NCBI GenBank assembly: GCA_016844955.1
Contig: JAERTH010000015.1
Location: forward strand, 1-39,278
DNA length: 39,278 bases
Direction: 5' to 3'
From: Fidelibacterota bacterium
GTDB lineage: Bacteria; Fidelibacterota; UBA8477; JABMPR01
Shown here: positions 1-10,366 of the stretch, piece after piece
Layout of the letters: each line of letters opens with the position of its first letter
Numbering within the stretch: the stretch's first letter is position 1
Position numbers and translations under genes: made by a program
The notes under the pieces: generated by a model
What the model saw: the letters and a program-made list of their open reading frames with translations, nothing else
Databases searched by the model: none
What the model was told of the DNA's origin: nothing

Positions 1-122
1 CTTACTCCAACGCCAAGTTCTTCTGCTATTTCAGTTGCTGGCTTATTCCCTCTTAAAACCAGACCAGCTGATTCCATTTTATACTCACGGCTATATGGTT
101 TCCGGATTCCTCTTGATTTCAT
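1..122 (-). CDS. IS3-family transposase OrfA, N-terminal fragment (cut by window edge)
   Basis: The minus-strand reading frame starts at ATG (120-122) and runs off the window after 40 codons. It begins [15 protein letters not shown] and continues into a helix-turn-helix with the signature [15 protein letters not shown], typical of the HTH_Tnp_1 domain of IS3/IS911 OrfA proteins, which bind the element's ends. A good ribosome-binding site, GGAGG, sits about 7 nt before the ATG, so the start is real. Whether the element is intact cannot be seen. OrfA and OrfB in this family are normally joined by programmed -1 frameshifting; OrfB would lie outside the window. Confidence 0.7.
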   Translation of the reverse strand, partial: MKSRGIRKPYSREYKMESAGLVLRGNKPATEIAEELGVGV

Positions 123-169
123 TCTTTATACCTCCGCTCACAACATAGGCCTTCTCGGGGTGTCCGTCA
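1..169 (-). mobile_element. Partial IS3-family insertion sequence, left end inside the window
   Basis: The first 122 bases encode the N-terminus of an IS3/IS911-type OrfA read leftwards off the window edge, so only the upstream end of the element is visible. A plausible terminus lies about 45 bp upstream of the OrfA start: on the minus strand the sequence reads TGACGGACACCCCG from position 169 downwards, matching the TG...CCCC style of IS3-family ends. The outer boundary is inferred, because the other inverted repeat, the target duplication and OrfB lie outside the window. Confidence 0.45.
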
Positions 170-190
170 AACTATAGCAAATCCAGCCGT

Positions 191-309
191 CTGCCTTCTG
201 CCTTCTGCTTTCTGCCTTCTGTCTTCTGCCTTCTGCCTTCTGCCTTCTGCTTTCTGCCTTCTGCCTTCTGCCTTCTGCCTTCTGCCTTCTGCCTTCTGCC
301 TTCTGCCTT
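191..309. repeat. 17-copy tandem repeat of the heptamer CTGCCTT
   Basis: Seventeen consecutive 7-bp units (119 bp exactly). Fourteen are identical CTGCCTT; units 3 and 9 read CTGCTTT and unit 5 reads CTGTCTT. The array ends one base before the stop codon of the sensor-kinase gene (TAG on the minus strand, 310-312), so it forms the immediate 3' flank of that gene. The minus-strand open frame through it encodes a monotonous RRQKAEG repeat and is not considered a gene. Heptameric arrays of this kind are known from cyanobacteria and several environmental lineages and expand by slippage. Confidence 0.95.
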
Positions 310-3300
310 CTAATCATCATAATTGGGATTAAGGGGGAACTCGATGATAAAGTGAGAACCGGCATCGCTCTTAAGTATGACACTTCCCCCGAGTTGTTGT
401 TCTGAAAGAATCTTTACCAGGTATAAACCAAGGGAATCTACTGAATCCCAGACCACTGGTCGCTGGAAACCGACACCATTATCGATCACCTCCAGGCGCA
501 GGTGATCTTCATCCAGAACTGTAAAACGAATGATTATTTTCTTGTCATGGTTCAAAGGACCCGGGAAGGCATATTTCATGGCATTGGTAACCAATTCGTT
601 GATCATAAGTCCACAGGGAACTGCCATATCAACCGAGATATTAATATCAGGTACATCAGCAGTCAGTTGAATAGGTTCCGAGTCCTGCTTGAAGGCTGTT
701 TGCAATTTATAGGTCAGGTCTTCGATATAACTGACGAAGTCAATGTTATCCAGCTCAGGAGAGCGATAGAGCGCATCATGGACCAGAGCCATTGAATTAA
801 CCCGGTTCCTGAAATCCTCCAGTGTCTGGGCTGTTTTTTCATCCTGAATTCCCGCTTTTTGCAACCCCAGAAGACTGGCCACAACCTGTAAATTATTTTT
901 GACACGATGATGCACTTCTTTTAACAAGAGATCTTTTTCAGTAATGGACTTTTCCAGCAGTTTCCTGTGTTTAACTATTTCAGTGACATCATCCACTGAT
1001 ACCATGATTTGATTGGTTCCACCAGATTTGCTGCGAAGAGGGTACAGCAAAAGCTGCACTGTTTTTACGGTTCCCATTTGGTCAATAAATTTGACCTCCG
1101 GGCGTTCAATGATTTTCCCTTCAAGCGCTTGTCGAAAACTCTTGGCCAGATTTAATTGGGTGGCCAGTGAGTCCAGGTCTATTCGATAGTCACGTATTAT
1201 ATCTTCGGCATTGTCAGCTCCCCATAATTTTACCCAGCCCTTGTTCAGATGGGTAATGTTTCCTTCGGTATTATGAATGGCCATGGGGATAGGGGACTGC
1301 GAAATGACGGCACGGAAGTAGTCCGCCCGTTCCCGAGCGCGGTTATGCGCTTCACGTCTGGATTCTATCTGTGCATTCAGCTCAATATTATATTGGGTGA
1401 GCTCTTCACTGCGCCTACGGAGAAAGGCTGTTCTCATGTGAGATAGGGTGATTGCCACAAGGATCAGAATCGTCGCTATTATCATCAGAAACCACCAGGT
1501 TTCATAAAATTCAGGGTGAACTACAATATTGAGTGAAACTGGTTCATCATTCCAGATACCGTCGTTATTGCTCCCCTTGACACGCAGGGTGTAGGAGCCT
1601 GGGGCAAGATTCGTAAATGTGACATCCTGCTTGTTGCCATTGTATCGCCATTCATCATCAAAACCGACCAGCTGGTAGCTGTACTCATTACTCCTTGAGT
1701 GATAATAATCCAGGCTGGCAAAATTGATGGTAAAGAAGAAATCATCTGGATAGAGGTGGATTTCTGGATTCAGGATCATAGAGCGGTTGAGTACCACACG
1801 ATCCTTGTAGGGTTCATTTATCTGGAGGGGATAATTCATGATGGAGAGGCCTGTGAAATACACCTGGGGAACCTTTTGATTATCCTGGATTTCAGCTGGA
1901 TTAAAATAGGTGATACCCTTTACTCCACCGAAGTAGAGCCACCCATTATCTAATTGGCATCCTGCAGGGTTGAACTCCCGACTCAAAACCCCATCAGGGA
2001 TACCGTAATTTTTAAAGCGTTTAGTCTCTTTATTAAATTTGGCGAGTCCACGATTGGTGCTCATCCATAATTCATGGTTTTCGTCTTCAAAAATGGCGTA
2101 GATGGTCTCATTGCTAAGGCCTTCTTCCAGTCCATAGTTTTCAAAGGTGTTTTGAAGGGGATCAAATTTTGACAACCCGCCCCCATAAGTTCCTATCCAG
2201 ATGTAGCCAGCCTCATCCTCCAAGAAACACATTATATCGTTTATGGGTAAGGTTGAGTTATCACCTGGAATGGCAACATGCTGTTTTAATGAATTTTGCT
2301 GGCGGTCAAAGATCAACAATCCTTCACTCTCAGCCCCCAACCAGATTAACCCTTTGCGGTCTTCAAAAATGGAGAAGTAGGACACAGAACCAAGGCTAAC
2401 GCCTTTCACTGCGGGCTTTTGATAACTCGTAAAATTCATGGTGGCTGGATCCAGGCTGATTAGCCCATCCTTCCAGCTCCCCAGCCATAAGAGTCCTGCC
2501 CTATCTTCATAAAAGGTGAGGATATAGTCAGTATGCAGGCCATCTGGATCCTCATAATCAGGAGTGATATGTTCAAACTGAGAGGATCCTGCTCTAAGGA
2601 GGTCCAGGTTTGTGCTGGCAGAAGCAATCCAGACGTTATCATTGGAGTCTACCCATATATCCTGAATGCCATTGTCACTGAGTGTGGCTTCATCATCCGG
2701 GTTATACTGATAAACCGTGAAACTGTGGTTTTCGAGATTGTATTTTGAAAGCCCCTGTGACCAGGTAGCTATCCATAAATTCCCGCGACTATCTGGCTGG
2801 ATCTGAAGGATGCGATTGTCATGTAGACCTTTTGGCTCCAGTGGATCATATGTCAGGCTGTAAAACTTTTTCCTGTTTCTAACATATTTACTCACACCAC
2901 CACCACCCGTGGCCACCCAGATAATGTCCCCATCATCGTAGAGGTCCTGGACCACATCATCATTCAAGGCCGTATCATCATACACTTTCCGGCCGATTGT
3001 TTCAGTGAGTTTGCCTTGACCATCAATGATCAGGATGCCCTTGGAGTCTGTTCCCAGCCACATCTGGTTGTCATTCACCTGAATGATCTCAGATATGCTG
3101 GTTTCTGGAAAGTGGGGATTTATCTCTGAGTCCAAACCATGGTGAATAAAATGGTCCTGCTCTGGATCATATCGATCAAAGCCACCCCAGTTGGTGCCTA
3201 CCCAGATATGATAATTCTCACCGTCATAGGATTCATGGATGTCAGTAACATTATCATCGAACAAAGAATGCGGATTTCCAGAGTCGTTTTGATAAGTCCG

Positions 3301-3927
3301 TATTGAGTATGTATTAAGATCTAGGACATTAAGCCCCCCCAAAGTTGAAATCCACAATTGGTGTTGATGATCTTCGAATACAGAATTTATTACCGTATCC
3401 GTGATGGCAATCCCATTACTTATGAGTTCCCGAACAGGGATCGACCGACCGGTTTCTGGCTCCAGTCGATATAACCCAGCTCCCGAAGTTCCAACCCACA
3501 GGTAGCCGTGATGATCCTCCAGTATGCAATAGGTGGATCCATCCCCCAGCTTAAGACTATCCAGGGGATCAAGGGGATAGTGGACAAATTTTTCGGTCTC
3601 GTAGACATACTTGTTTAGACCGGTTCCATAGGTGCCAACCCATAAGTCACCGCGACTATCCACAAGTGTCGAGAGTATGGAGCTGGAATTGATTGAGCTG
3701 GAGTCCAGAGGATTGTGACGAAAGGTTTTAAATGAGGCGCCATCATAGCGATCAAGCCCATCTTCGGTCCCCAGCCACATAAACCCATATTTATCCTGGA
3801 CAATTGTGGAAACACTATTTAGTGAAAGGCCATGTGTAATATCAATATTATCAAAATGATACGATTTAACATCATGATTTGCAACAAGCGGGATGCTCAG
3901 CAACAACAGGAAGACAATTTTAAACAT
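310..3927 (-). CDS. Propeller-type sensor histidine kinase (Reg_prop / Y_Y_Y / TM / PAS / HisKA_2 / HATPase)
   Basis: A membrane-bound sensor kinase of about 1205 residues. An N-terminal signal sequence ([16 protein letters not shown]) is followed by about 14 Reg_prop blades (residues ~25-700, motifs such as [10 protein letters not shown] and [10 protein letters not shown]), a Y_Y_Y domain (~730-800), one transmembrane helix (~809-831), a PAS domain (~870-980), a HisKA_2 phosphoacceptor box ([11 protein letters not shown], His ~1006-1007) and a HATPase_c domain with N-box [13 protein letters not shown] (Asn ~1110) and DNGVGF. It has no receiver or DNA-binding domain, unlike the one-piece hybrid systems of Bacteroidetes, so a separate response regulator is needed. 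A GTG at 3936 could extend it by three codons; ATG 3927 was chosen because it starts the signal peptide. It is paralogous to the kinase at 6545. The ligand is unknown. Confidence 0.9.
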   Translation of the reverse strand: MFKIVFLLLLSIPLVANHDVKSYHFDNIDITHGLSLNSVSTIVQDKYGFMWLGTEDGLDRYDGASFKTFRHNPLDSSSINSSSILSTLVDSRGDLWVGTYGTGLNKYVYETEKFVHYPLDPLDSLKLGDGSTYCILEDHHGYLWVGTSGAGLYRLEPETGRSIPVRELISNGIAITDTVINSVFEDHQHQLWISTLGGLNVLDLNTYSIRTYQNDSGNPHSLFDDNVTDIHESYDGENYHIWVGTNWGGFDRYDPEQDHFIHHGLDSEINPHFPETSISEIIQVNDNQMWLGTDSKGILIIDGQGKLTETIGRKVYDDTALNDDVVQDLYDDGDIIWVATGGGGVSKYVRNRKKFYSLTYDPLEPKGLHDNRILQIQPDSRGNLWIATWSQGLSKYNLENHSFTVYQYNPDDEATLSDNGIQDIWVDSNDNVWIASASTNLDLLRAGSSQFEHITPDYEDPDGLHTDYILTFYEDRAGLLWLGSWKDGLISLDPATMNFTSYQKPAVKGVSLGSVSYFSIFEDRKGLIWLGAESEGLLIFDRQQNSLKQHVAIPGDNSTLPINDIMCFLEDEAGYIWIGTYGGGLSKFDPLQNTFENYGLEEGLSNETIYAIFEDENHELWMSTNRGLAKFNKETKRFKNYGIPDGVLSREFNPAGCQLDNGWLYFGGVKGITYFNPAEIQDNQKVPQVYFTGLSIMNYPLQINEPYKDRVVLNRSMILNPEIHLYPDDFFFTINFASLDYYHSRSNEYSYQLVGFDDEWRYNGNKQDVTFTNLAPGSYTLRVKGSNNDGIWNDEPVSLNIVVHPEFYETWWFLMIIATILILVAITLSHMRTAFLRRRSEELTQYNIELNAQIESRREAHNRARERADYFRAVISQSPIPMAIHNTEGNITHLNKGWVKLWGADNAEDIIRDYRIDLDSLATQLNLAKSFRQALEGKIIERPEVKFIDQMGTVKTVQLLLYPLRSKSGGTNQIMVSVDDVTEIVKHRKLLEKSITEKDLLLKEVHHRVKNNLQVVASLLGLQKAGIQDEKTAQTLEDFRNRVNSMALVHDALYRSPELDNIDFVSYIEDLTYKLQTAFKQDSEPIQLTADVPDINISVDMAVPCGLMINELVTNAMKYAFPGPLNHDKKIIIRFTVLDEDHLRLEVIDNGVGFQRPVVWDSVDSLGLYLVKILSEQQLGGSVILKSDAGSHFIIEFPLNPNYDD

Positions 3928-4096
3928 CTGGTTCACTGGACTAAGAATCTCACGGGCCTTTCTTCCAGGTAAAAGTCCTAAACAGGTCTTTCACCATTAC
4001 CAAGGGAATGTTCACAGAATCGAGGCCAAAAATATAGTGCTAAATTAAATCCCTACAAGGGAGAGATATCCCTGACGAAAATGCAAAATTGTTCAT

Positions 4097-6397
4097 TTAA
4101 AATTCGTAGGTAATTCCAACGATAAAATTGCGCCCAGGTTCATAGAGCGGGAGACCGCTTTCTGGTGTATTCTTGGCAAAATTGCGGCTGAGGTGTTCAA
4201 AATACACTACATCAAAAATATTATTCAAAGCCATATCCACATAAATATTGTTTAATACCGTTATCCCGGATTTGATATTATATACACTGAATCCTGATGT
4301 TTCAGTTTCTCCAAACTCTACTGAAACCCGATCCTGACTCCCTGCCCATTGAGCTTCTCCCTGAATCCAGGCTGATTCGGCAAGTTGATAGCGGATATTA
4401 AGCATTGATTTGAGCGGCGCAATCTGGGGGAGGGGGGTATCTGCATCGAGGTTTTCACCTCTGGTATAGGCAATGGCATAATCATAGCTCAAGTCTGACA
4501 TCAATTGACCATTTATCAATAGTTCAAAACCCACCTTGCGCGCTTGATCAAGATTCTGAAAAACTTTGGTCACTTCGGGTGTTTGGCAGGGTAAAAAAAT
4601 GCGATTCATGCTTGAATCAACTCTGGCAAAAATATAGTTGTCTAGATTTGAGATAAAGACATTTCCCTTGAGGTGCTGTTGCAGGTAGTGTGTTGAGATA
4701 CCAATCTCAATCTGTGTATTAATTTCAGGTAATAAATCAGGATTTCCAAAATGCTCATGAGAAGAAACCCCTACAGGCAGGTGATTTACAAAACGTTCTG
4801 ATATATCAGCACTCCTGGTCCCTCGGCCTGCTGCCAGGGACAAACCCAGGATAGGTGAAGGGGTGTATTCAACAATTCCAAATGCAGAGAAATTGCTTTC
4901 AGTCCAACGATCGTCATCGCCATAAATGTTGAAAAAGTTTGTGGCTGGTTCTCCAATTGAAGCCGTGACTTGATCAAATCTGGCACCCATGGTGTAGCTT
5001 AGATGGGGCTTTTGCTGAGAACGAAACTCTAAAAATGAGCCCAGGTCGGAAATAGCAGCATCCTGCCACACCGAATCTACAAACGTCTTATTGGGGTGCA
5101 TGGCAGTATTGCAGGGATTGGTCTTTACAAAGCGTTCCCTGTACCCCTGTTTATTGTGACTGTAATAATCGAGGCCGAGATAGAGGTTTTGTCCAAACTG
5201 GGGCCGCAAGCCCACTTCCAGACGACCACCAGTGGTGCGGGTATCTGCATCAGTAACTGATTCAACCATGGCTGAATTTGAACGATTATAATTGTCCATG
5301 ACATGACCAACCCTGGTGACATAAACCTTTGAACTCATGGAGGAGATCAAGGGAGTGAGGTTTCGTATCGTATAGTCAAGGCTTAGAATATCCGAAGCAT
5401 CCTTTCTGGCATCCATGGGCAACGCAGGAAAATCTACATCTGCTACCCGAGCTTGTCTGGAGCTGATTTGAAGTCGACTATCTTCAGAGAAATTGTAGGC
5501 CAGTTTTGCTGAATAATCTTTGATCTCGTATTCCGAGGGAATTTCTATGGAATCAATCCCCGTGGTATAATCGTGATAGCTTTTTGCACCCCCTCCGAGA
5601 TAAAAATCCCATTGCTTTACACCTCCCATAAGGCTCACTCTTGAGCGGGCATTATTACCATTTGATTCATAACCGACGTTGGCTGAACCATTCAGATGCA
5701 ATGCTTCCTTTCGTTCAGGTCTGCGCATGACCAAATTGACAATGCCCCCCAAGGCCTGTCCCCAACGAACACTAAAGGGACCTTGGATAACTTCAATCTT
5801 TTCCAGGTCATCACTCTGGATGTGAGAGGTGGGTGGATCCATTCGGTTGGGGCAGCCCCCCCATATTTTGATGCCACCATCAAACTGCACATTGAGTTGA
5901 TCCTGCATAAATCCTCGAAAGTTGGGATCCAGGGCATAGCCACCTTTTTTCACTGCAGAGCCATTGGGAATTGATTTAAAAAAATCCCCAACATCTCTTG
6001 GAGCGCGGGCATTCAATGATTTTGAATAGTTCTGGGTGGTGGCAGAGATGTGGGTGGTGGCAGAGACCAGGATTTCTTCCATACTGATAGGTGTTTCGGC
6101 AATGGAGATAATGATGTTATTGAACTGTTCATTTCGGGTATCCAGAGAAATTTCGGTTTGCTGGTAGCCAATATACGAAGCCGTGAGAACTATTCGACCA
6201 GTGGGTACGTTTTCGAGACGAAATTCACCCGCTTGGTTACTGACTGTTCCCAGGGTGGATTCCTGCACAACGACTTGAACGAAACCCAGGGGTTCCTTGG
6301 AATCGGCATCTAGCGTCAGACCTGAAATAGTGGTGGTCTGCGCAATTGAGATAGAAAGACAAAGTGTAATAAGGATAAAGAATTTTTGAAGTTTCAT
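4097..6397 (-). CDS. TonB-dependent outer-membrane receptor, OprC/NosA-like (probable copper receptor)
   Basis: A 766-residue outer-membrane transporter. In order: signal peptide (MKLQKFFILITLCLSISIAQ), a carboxypeptidase-regulatory-like beta-sandwich (~22-105), a plug domain (~115-225, containing LEKIEVIQGPFSVRWG) and a 22-strand-type barrel ending in aromatic Phe (GITYEF). The plug carries CPNRMDPPT with Cys182 and Met186, and the barrel carries HVM with His365 and Met367. OprC of Pseudomonas aeruginosa binds copper through a CxxxM plus HxM site with nearly the same separation, so copper is the best substrate guess. The frame is open 22 codons further upstream, but ATG 6397 has GGGGAG five bases before it and starts the signal peptide. 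It sits between two paralogous sensor kinases, which may report on the same stimulus. Confidence 0.88.
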   Translation of the reverse strand: MKLQKFFILITLCLSISIAQTTTISGLTLDADSKEPLGFVQVVVQESTLGTVSNQAGEFRLENVPTGRIVLTASYIGYQQTEISLDTRNEQFNNIIISIAETPISMEEILVSATTHISATTQNYSKSLNARAPRDVGDFFKSIPNGSAVKKGGYALDPNFRGFMQDQLNVQFDGGIKIWGGCPNRMDPPTSHIQSDDLEKIEVIQGPFSVRWGQALGGIVNLVMRRPERKEALHLNGSANVGYESNGNNARSRVSLMGGVKQWDFYLGGGAKSYHDYTTGIDSIEIPSEYEIKDYSAKLAYNFSEDSRLQISSRQARVADVDFPALPMDARKDASDILSLDYTIRNLTPLISSMSSKVYVTRVGHVMDNYNRSNSAMVESVTDADTRTTGGRLEVGLRPQFGQNLYLGLDYYSHNKQGYRERFVKTNPCNTAMHPNKTFVDSVWQDAAISDLGSFLEFRSQQKPHLSYTMGARFDQVTASIGEPATNFFNIYGDDDRWTESNFSAFGIVEYTPSPILGLSLAAGRGTRSADISERFVNHLPVGVSSHEHFGNPDLLPEINTQIEIGISTHYLQQHLKGNVFISNLDNYIFARVDSSMNRIFLPCQTPEVTKVFQNLDQARKVGFELLINGQLMSDLSYDYAIAYTRGENLDADTPLPQIAPLKSMLNIRYQLAESAWIQGEAQWAGSQDRVSVEFGETETSGFSVYNIKSGITVLNNIYVDMALNNIFDVVYFEHLSRNFAKNTPESGLPLYEPGRNFIVGITYEF

Positions 6398-6402
6398 ACA
6401 GG

Positions 6403-6408
6403 CTCCCC
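6403..6408 (-). promoter_or_regulatory. Shine-Dalgarno site fixing the start of the TonB receptor
   Basis: On the minus strand GGGGAG lies 5 nt before ATG 6395-6397. This decides in favour of the internal ATG over the longer open frame starting at 6463, which has no signal peptide at its N-terminus. Confidence 0.7.
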
Positions 6409-6544
6409 GCGTAATATTTATATTGGAGTGCCAATCTAAAACAAAGATGGCTGAAATAAACAATAAATGCTAAACAGCATGTAAAGGTTGTCTCGATTTG
6501 ATATAATGGAGAGGGGGAAGGTAACTTAATTCGAGTGCTGTGTT

Positions 6545-9500
6545 CTACTCATCATATTCAGGAAAAAGGGGGAAGGTAATTGTAAATTTTGAGCCTCTGT
6601 CCTGAGTCAATTTCACTTTTCCCCCGAGCTGTTGTTCGCCAAGAATTTTTACCAGATATAAGCCAAGTGATTGAACTGAATCCCATTCCACAGCTTTGGT
6701 AAAACCAACCCCATTGTCTGCAACTGTCAAAACCAGATTATTATTGGTGAGTTTGACCAGGCTGATGGAGATGCGATTCCCTTTCTTTTTGGAATCAGGG
6801 AAGGCGTATTTAATGGCATTGCTCACCAGTTCATTGATCATGAGGCCACAGGGCACTGCCATATCTACTGCCAGTTCTATATCATGGATATCGGCTTCAA
6901 TATCAATAGGCTTTTCAGAAAGATAGAAAGCGGATTTCAAATCATTAATTAAGCCATTGATATAAACCCCGATGTCAATATTATCAAGATCGCGTGATTT
7001 ATAAAGCGCATCGTGAACCAATGCCATGGAATTTACCCGATTTCTAAATTCTTCCAGGGTCTGAAGCGTCTGAGCGTCATTGATGCCCGCCTTTTGCAAA
7101 CCCAGTAAACTGGCAATTATTTGCAAGTTATTTTTAACCCGGTGATGAACCTCCTTGATGAGAAGTTCTTTGTCCTTGAGGGATTTTTCTATGATAGTCC
7201 GGTGCTTTACTACCATTGAGACATCATCCAGGGAAATCATGATATGATTGGTGGTCCCATCTTCCGCCTTTAGGGGATATAGGAGAATATGAAAGACACG
7301 ATCCACACCATCAGGTCCTGTAAATGTGACCTCGGGTTGTTCTACAATACGACCTTCAAGAGCCGCATGGAAATTGATAGGGAGTTTTAACTGCTGAGCA
7401 AATTCGTCAGTTCCAATACTGTAATCCCTTTTCAACTCATCATGTGCTATTCCACCCCACAGTTTGGACCAGCCATCATTAAGATTTATGATTCGTCCTT
7501 CAGGATCGTGGATCGCCATGGGGATGGGAGATTGGGAAATCACTGCATGGAAATACTCTGCCCGTTCACGAGCATATTGATGTGCTTGTTGGCGAGCTTC
7601 TACTTCGGTATTCAGCTTGATATTGTGCCTTTGCAATTCATCGCTGCGCTGTACCAGGTAAGCGGTCCGTAGTCGATATACCTTGATAATAGCCAGCGCA
7701 ATTATCATGATAATTGCCAATCTGAACCACCAGGTTTCATAAAACTGCGGCAATATCATTATTGGAATGGAAACTCCCTCCATATTCCAGATACCATCAT
7801 TATTGCTGCCCCTGACATGGAGGGTGAAATCCCCCGAGGGCAGGTTGGAAAGGGTGGTTTCACGATGATGACCGTTGTAATGCCAGGAATTATCAAATCC
7901 TTCCAGATAATACATATACTCGTTGGCTGATGAATGATAATAGTCCAGACTGGCATACTGAATACTAAAGAAAAGATCCCCGGGTAATAGGGTAAGTGCT
8001 GGGCGCTCAGTAATTGACTTTCTCAGGATGTATCGTCCACCATACATTTTGTTGACTTGAATATCTTGATTCATAATGGACATGCTAATGAACTGGATCG
8101 GTGGAACATTGGTATTGTCTTCGATTTCCATGGGATGGAAATAGGTTATTCCCTGGATTCCACAAAAGTATATGACACCCTGTTCATCCACACAGGCACC
8201 CGGATTAAATTCCTTACTCAAAACGCCGTCGGCCGTGCCGTAATTTTTAAAACGCTGCTCCTGTTTGTCAAACCTGGAGATGCCATTATTGGTACTCATC
8301 CAGAGATAGCCATTGGCATCTTCAAAAATGGCGTAGATGGATTCATTCAACAAACCATGTTCCTGACCAAAATTTTCAAAGGTACTGGCCACGGGGTTGA
8401 ATTTGGAAAGACCTCCACCATAGGTCCCGATCCAGAAGAAACCTTCCTGGTCTTCATAGATATACATCACATCGTCATTGGGAAGAGAATTTGGATTTCC
8501 TGGTGAAGTTTTGAACTGTTGGAGTGATTTGTTAGTGGGATCATATGCCAGCAAGCCTTCATCTTCAGCCCCGAGCCAGAATATCCCCTTTGAATCTTGA
8601 AAAGAAGAAAGGATGGAGATGTTGCCCAGGTTGATATCACCTACACTTGGTTCAACATGGGGTTCAAAGGTCATGGTTTCTGGATCAAGACGGATAAAAC
8701 CGCCATCCCAGGATCCCAACCAGATATATCCATCTCGGTCTTCAAGAAGCGTGAGTACGTACTCTGTCTGAAACCAGTTTGGGTCATCCGGTCTCCCAGC
8801 CTCGAATCGTTCAAATCTGGAGGAACCCGACTTCAAAAGGTCTATTGAAGTACTGGCGGAAACTACCCAGAGATTGTTGTTCTTGTCCACCAGTATATCT
8901 TGAATGGTATTGTCGCTAAGGCTGGTTTTATCGGCGGGGTCATGTTTGAAATCCTGAAAGCTGTTGTCTTTGGGATTGTAATAGGATAATCCTTCTGACC
9001 AGGTGGCGATCCAGAAATTTCCAAGTTTATCAGGTTCTATCCTCAATATTCTATCATTATGAAGGGTCGTTGTATCGAGGGGGTCATAAGTAATGGTATG
9101 AAACTTCTTCCTGTTTCTCAAATACTTGCTCACTCCGCCGGCAGAGGTCCCAACCCAGATGATATCACCATCATCATAAAGTAACTGTATGACATCATCA
9201 GGAAGCGTGGTTGCATCATAACTCTTTCTTCTAACCTGCTCAACGAGTTTGCCTTTGGTATCCATAACAAGAATACCCTCAGAATCAGTTCCGACCCAAA
9301 ATCTATGTGGGCTTTCCTGTACAATGGTAACAGCTCCCGTCTCTGGATAATCTGGATTAACTTTCGAGTTGTATCCATGATGGATAAAACTGTCACTGCC
9401 TTCATGGTATCGGTCAAGACCACCCCAATTGGTTCCAATCCAGATATGATAGTTGTAGCCGTCAAAGGTCTCATAAATTGCATTTACATAGTCATCATAC

Positions 9501-10228
9501 AATGAAGCCGGATCGGAAGGATCATAGACATATGATTTCATCTCAAAGTTGGTCAAATCCAGAACATTCAATCCAAATGACGTCCCAATCCAGAGACGAT
9601 TCTGGTGATCCTCAAATAAGGACAGAATTTCAGAATGGAGCAGGGAGCCCTCATTCTGAATGAGCGCACTTATGGGCTGTATATCCCCGTCTTCAGGGTT
9701 GAGTCTATATACGCCAGACTCCTCAGTACCGAACCAGATAAAACCAGAATGATCTTCCAGCAGAGCATAGGTGGAGCCACTATTTATCCCTGTAGCATCA
9801 TTAGGATTTCTGCCATAGTGAATAAAGCTTTCGGAGTCGTATAGGTATTTACTGATGCCTGATTTATAGGTGGCTATCCAGAGGTCACCCTTGCTGGAAA
9901 CCAGAGAAGCCATAATTGAATTGGATGTGATGGAAGTCGGATCTTGAGGATCATAGCGAAATTTTTTAAATGTAATCCCATCATATCGATCCAGACCGTC
10001 CTCAGTACCGATCCAGATAAAGCCATATTTGTCTTTGGTAACACTAGAAATACTGCTCTGCGACAAACCATCAGCGATATCTATGGTTTCGAAAAGATAG
10101 GGGGAAGTGTTTCCCAGACTGAGACCAGGTAGAAGGATGGCTAGAAATAAAGTGCAGTAAATATATTTTTTTAACGTATTGATGGTACTCTCGATTCTCT
10201 GATAGACCCGTTCTCGATATAAACACAC
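6545..10228 (-). CDS. Propeller-type sensor histidine kinase, paralogue of the kinase at 310
   Basis: About 1227 residues from GTG 10228, with the same architecture as the kinase at 310: a hydrophobic export segment (YIYCTLFLAILLPGLSLG), about 14 Reg_prop blades, Y_Y_Y domain, one transmembrane helix, PAS (starting near [11 protein letters not shown]), HisKA_2 box [11 protein letters not shown] (His ~1028-1029) and HATPase_c (NELVSNAIKYAFP, DNGVGF). Identity to its paralogue is visibly high over the whole length. The start is uncertain: the frame stays open to TTG 10351, but no ATG lies near the export segment and no convincing ribosome-binding site is visible, so GTG 10228 is a compromise. 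Like its paralogue it has no receiver domain. It is followed at 6397 by the copper-type TonB receptor on the same strand. Confidence 0.87.
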   Translation of the reverse strand: MCLYRERVYQRIESTINTLKKYIYCTLFLAILLPGLSLGNTSPYLFETIDIADGLSQSSISSVTKDKYGFIWIGTEDGLDRYDGITFKKFRYDPQDPTSITSNSIMASLVSSKGDLWIATYKSGISKYLYDSESFIHYGRNPNDATGINSGSTYALLEDHSGFIWFGTEESGVYRLNPEDGDIQPISALIQNEGSLLHSEILSLFEDHQNRLWIGTSFGLNVLDLTNFEMKSYVYDPSDPASLYDDYVNAIYETFDGYNYHIWIGTNWGGLDRYHEGSDSFIHHGYNSKVNPDYPETGAVTIVQESPHRFWVGTDSEGILVMDTKGKLVEQVRRKSYDATTLPDDVIQLLYDDGDIIWVGTSAGGVSKYLRNRKKFHTITYDPLDTTTLHNDRILRIEPDKLGNFWIATWSEGLSYYNPKDNSFQDFKHDPADKTSLSDNTIQDILVDKNNNLWVVSASTSIDLLKSGSSRFERFEAGRPDDPNWFQTEYVLTLLEDRDGYIWLGSWDGGFIRLDPETMTFEPHVEPSVGDINLGNISILSSFQDSKGIFWLGAEDEGLLAYDPTNKSLQQFKTSPGNPNSLPNDDVMYIYEDQEGFFWIGTYGGGLSKFNPVASTFENFGQEHGLLNESIYAIFEDANGYLWMSTNNGISRFDKQEQRFKNYGTADGVLSKEFNPGACVDEQGVIYFCGIQGITYFHPMEIEDNTNVPPIQFISMSIMNQDIQVNKMYGGRYILRKSITERPALTLLPGDLFFSIQYASLDYYHSSANEYMYYLEGFDNSWHYNGHHRETTLSNLPSGDFTLHVRGSNNDGIWNMEGVSIPIMILPQFYETWWFRLAIIMIIALAIIKVYRLRTAYLVQRSDELQRHNIKLNTEVEARQQAHQYARERAEYFHAVISQSPIPMAIHDPEGRIINLNDGWSKLWGGIAHDELKRDYSIGTDEFAQQLKLPINFHAALEGRIVEQPEVTFTGPDGVDRVFHILLYPLKAEDGTTNHIMISLDDVSMVVKHRTIIEKSLKDKELLIKEVHHRVKNNLQIIASLLGLQKAGINDAQTLQTLEEFRNRVNSMALVHDALYKSRDLDNIDIGVYINGLINDLKSAFYLSEKPIDIEADIHDIELAVDMAVPCGLMINELVSNAIKYAFPDSKKKGNRISISLVKLTNNNLVLTVADNGVGFTKAVEWDSVQSLGLYLVKILGEQQLGGKVKLTQDRGSKFTITFPLFPEYDE

Positions 10229-10366
10229 GAGCAAATCGTTCGTCCATGTGAGGAAGTAAGAAAATATAGTGCAAATCTGAGAGCCTGCAATAGTGGATGG
10301 ATTATATTTGAGAGAATCATCTGCTGATCCCGGCAAATGACTTAAAGGCAATTACTGAAAGCTCGG

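Noticed and set aside
191..309. CRISPR array
   Set aside because: The 7-bp units are contiguous with no spacers.
138..383. Open frame of 81 codons on the minus strand across the heptamer array
   Set aside because: It encodes only the repeat RRQKAEG plus read-through of neighbouring DNA; it is a by-product of the tandem repeat.
8057..8506. 149-codon plus-strand open frame opposite the second sensor kinase
   Set aside because: Antisense shadow of Reg_prop repeats; the same pattern of shadow frames recurs opposite the paralogue.
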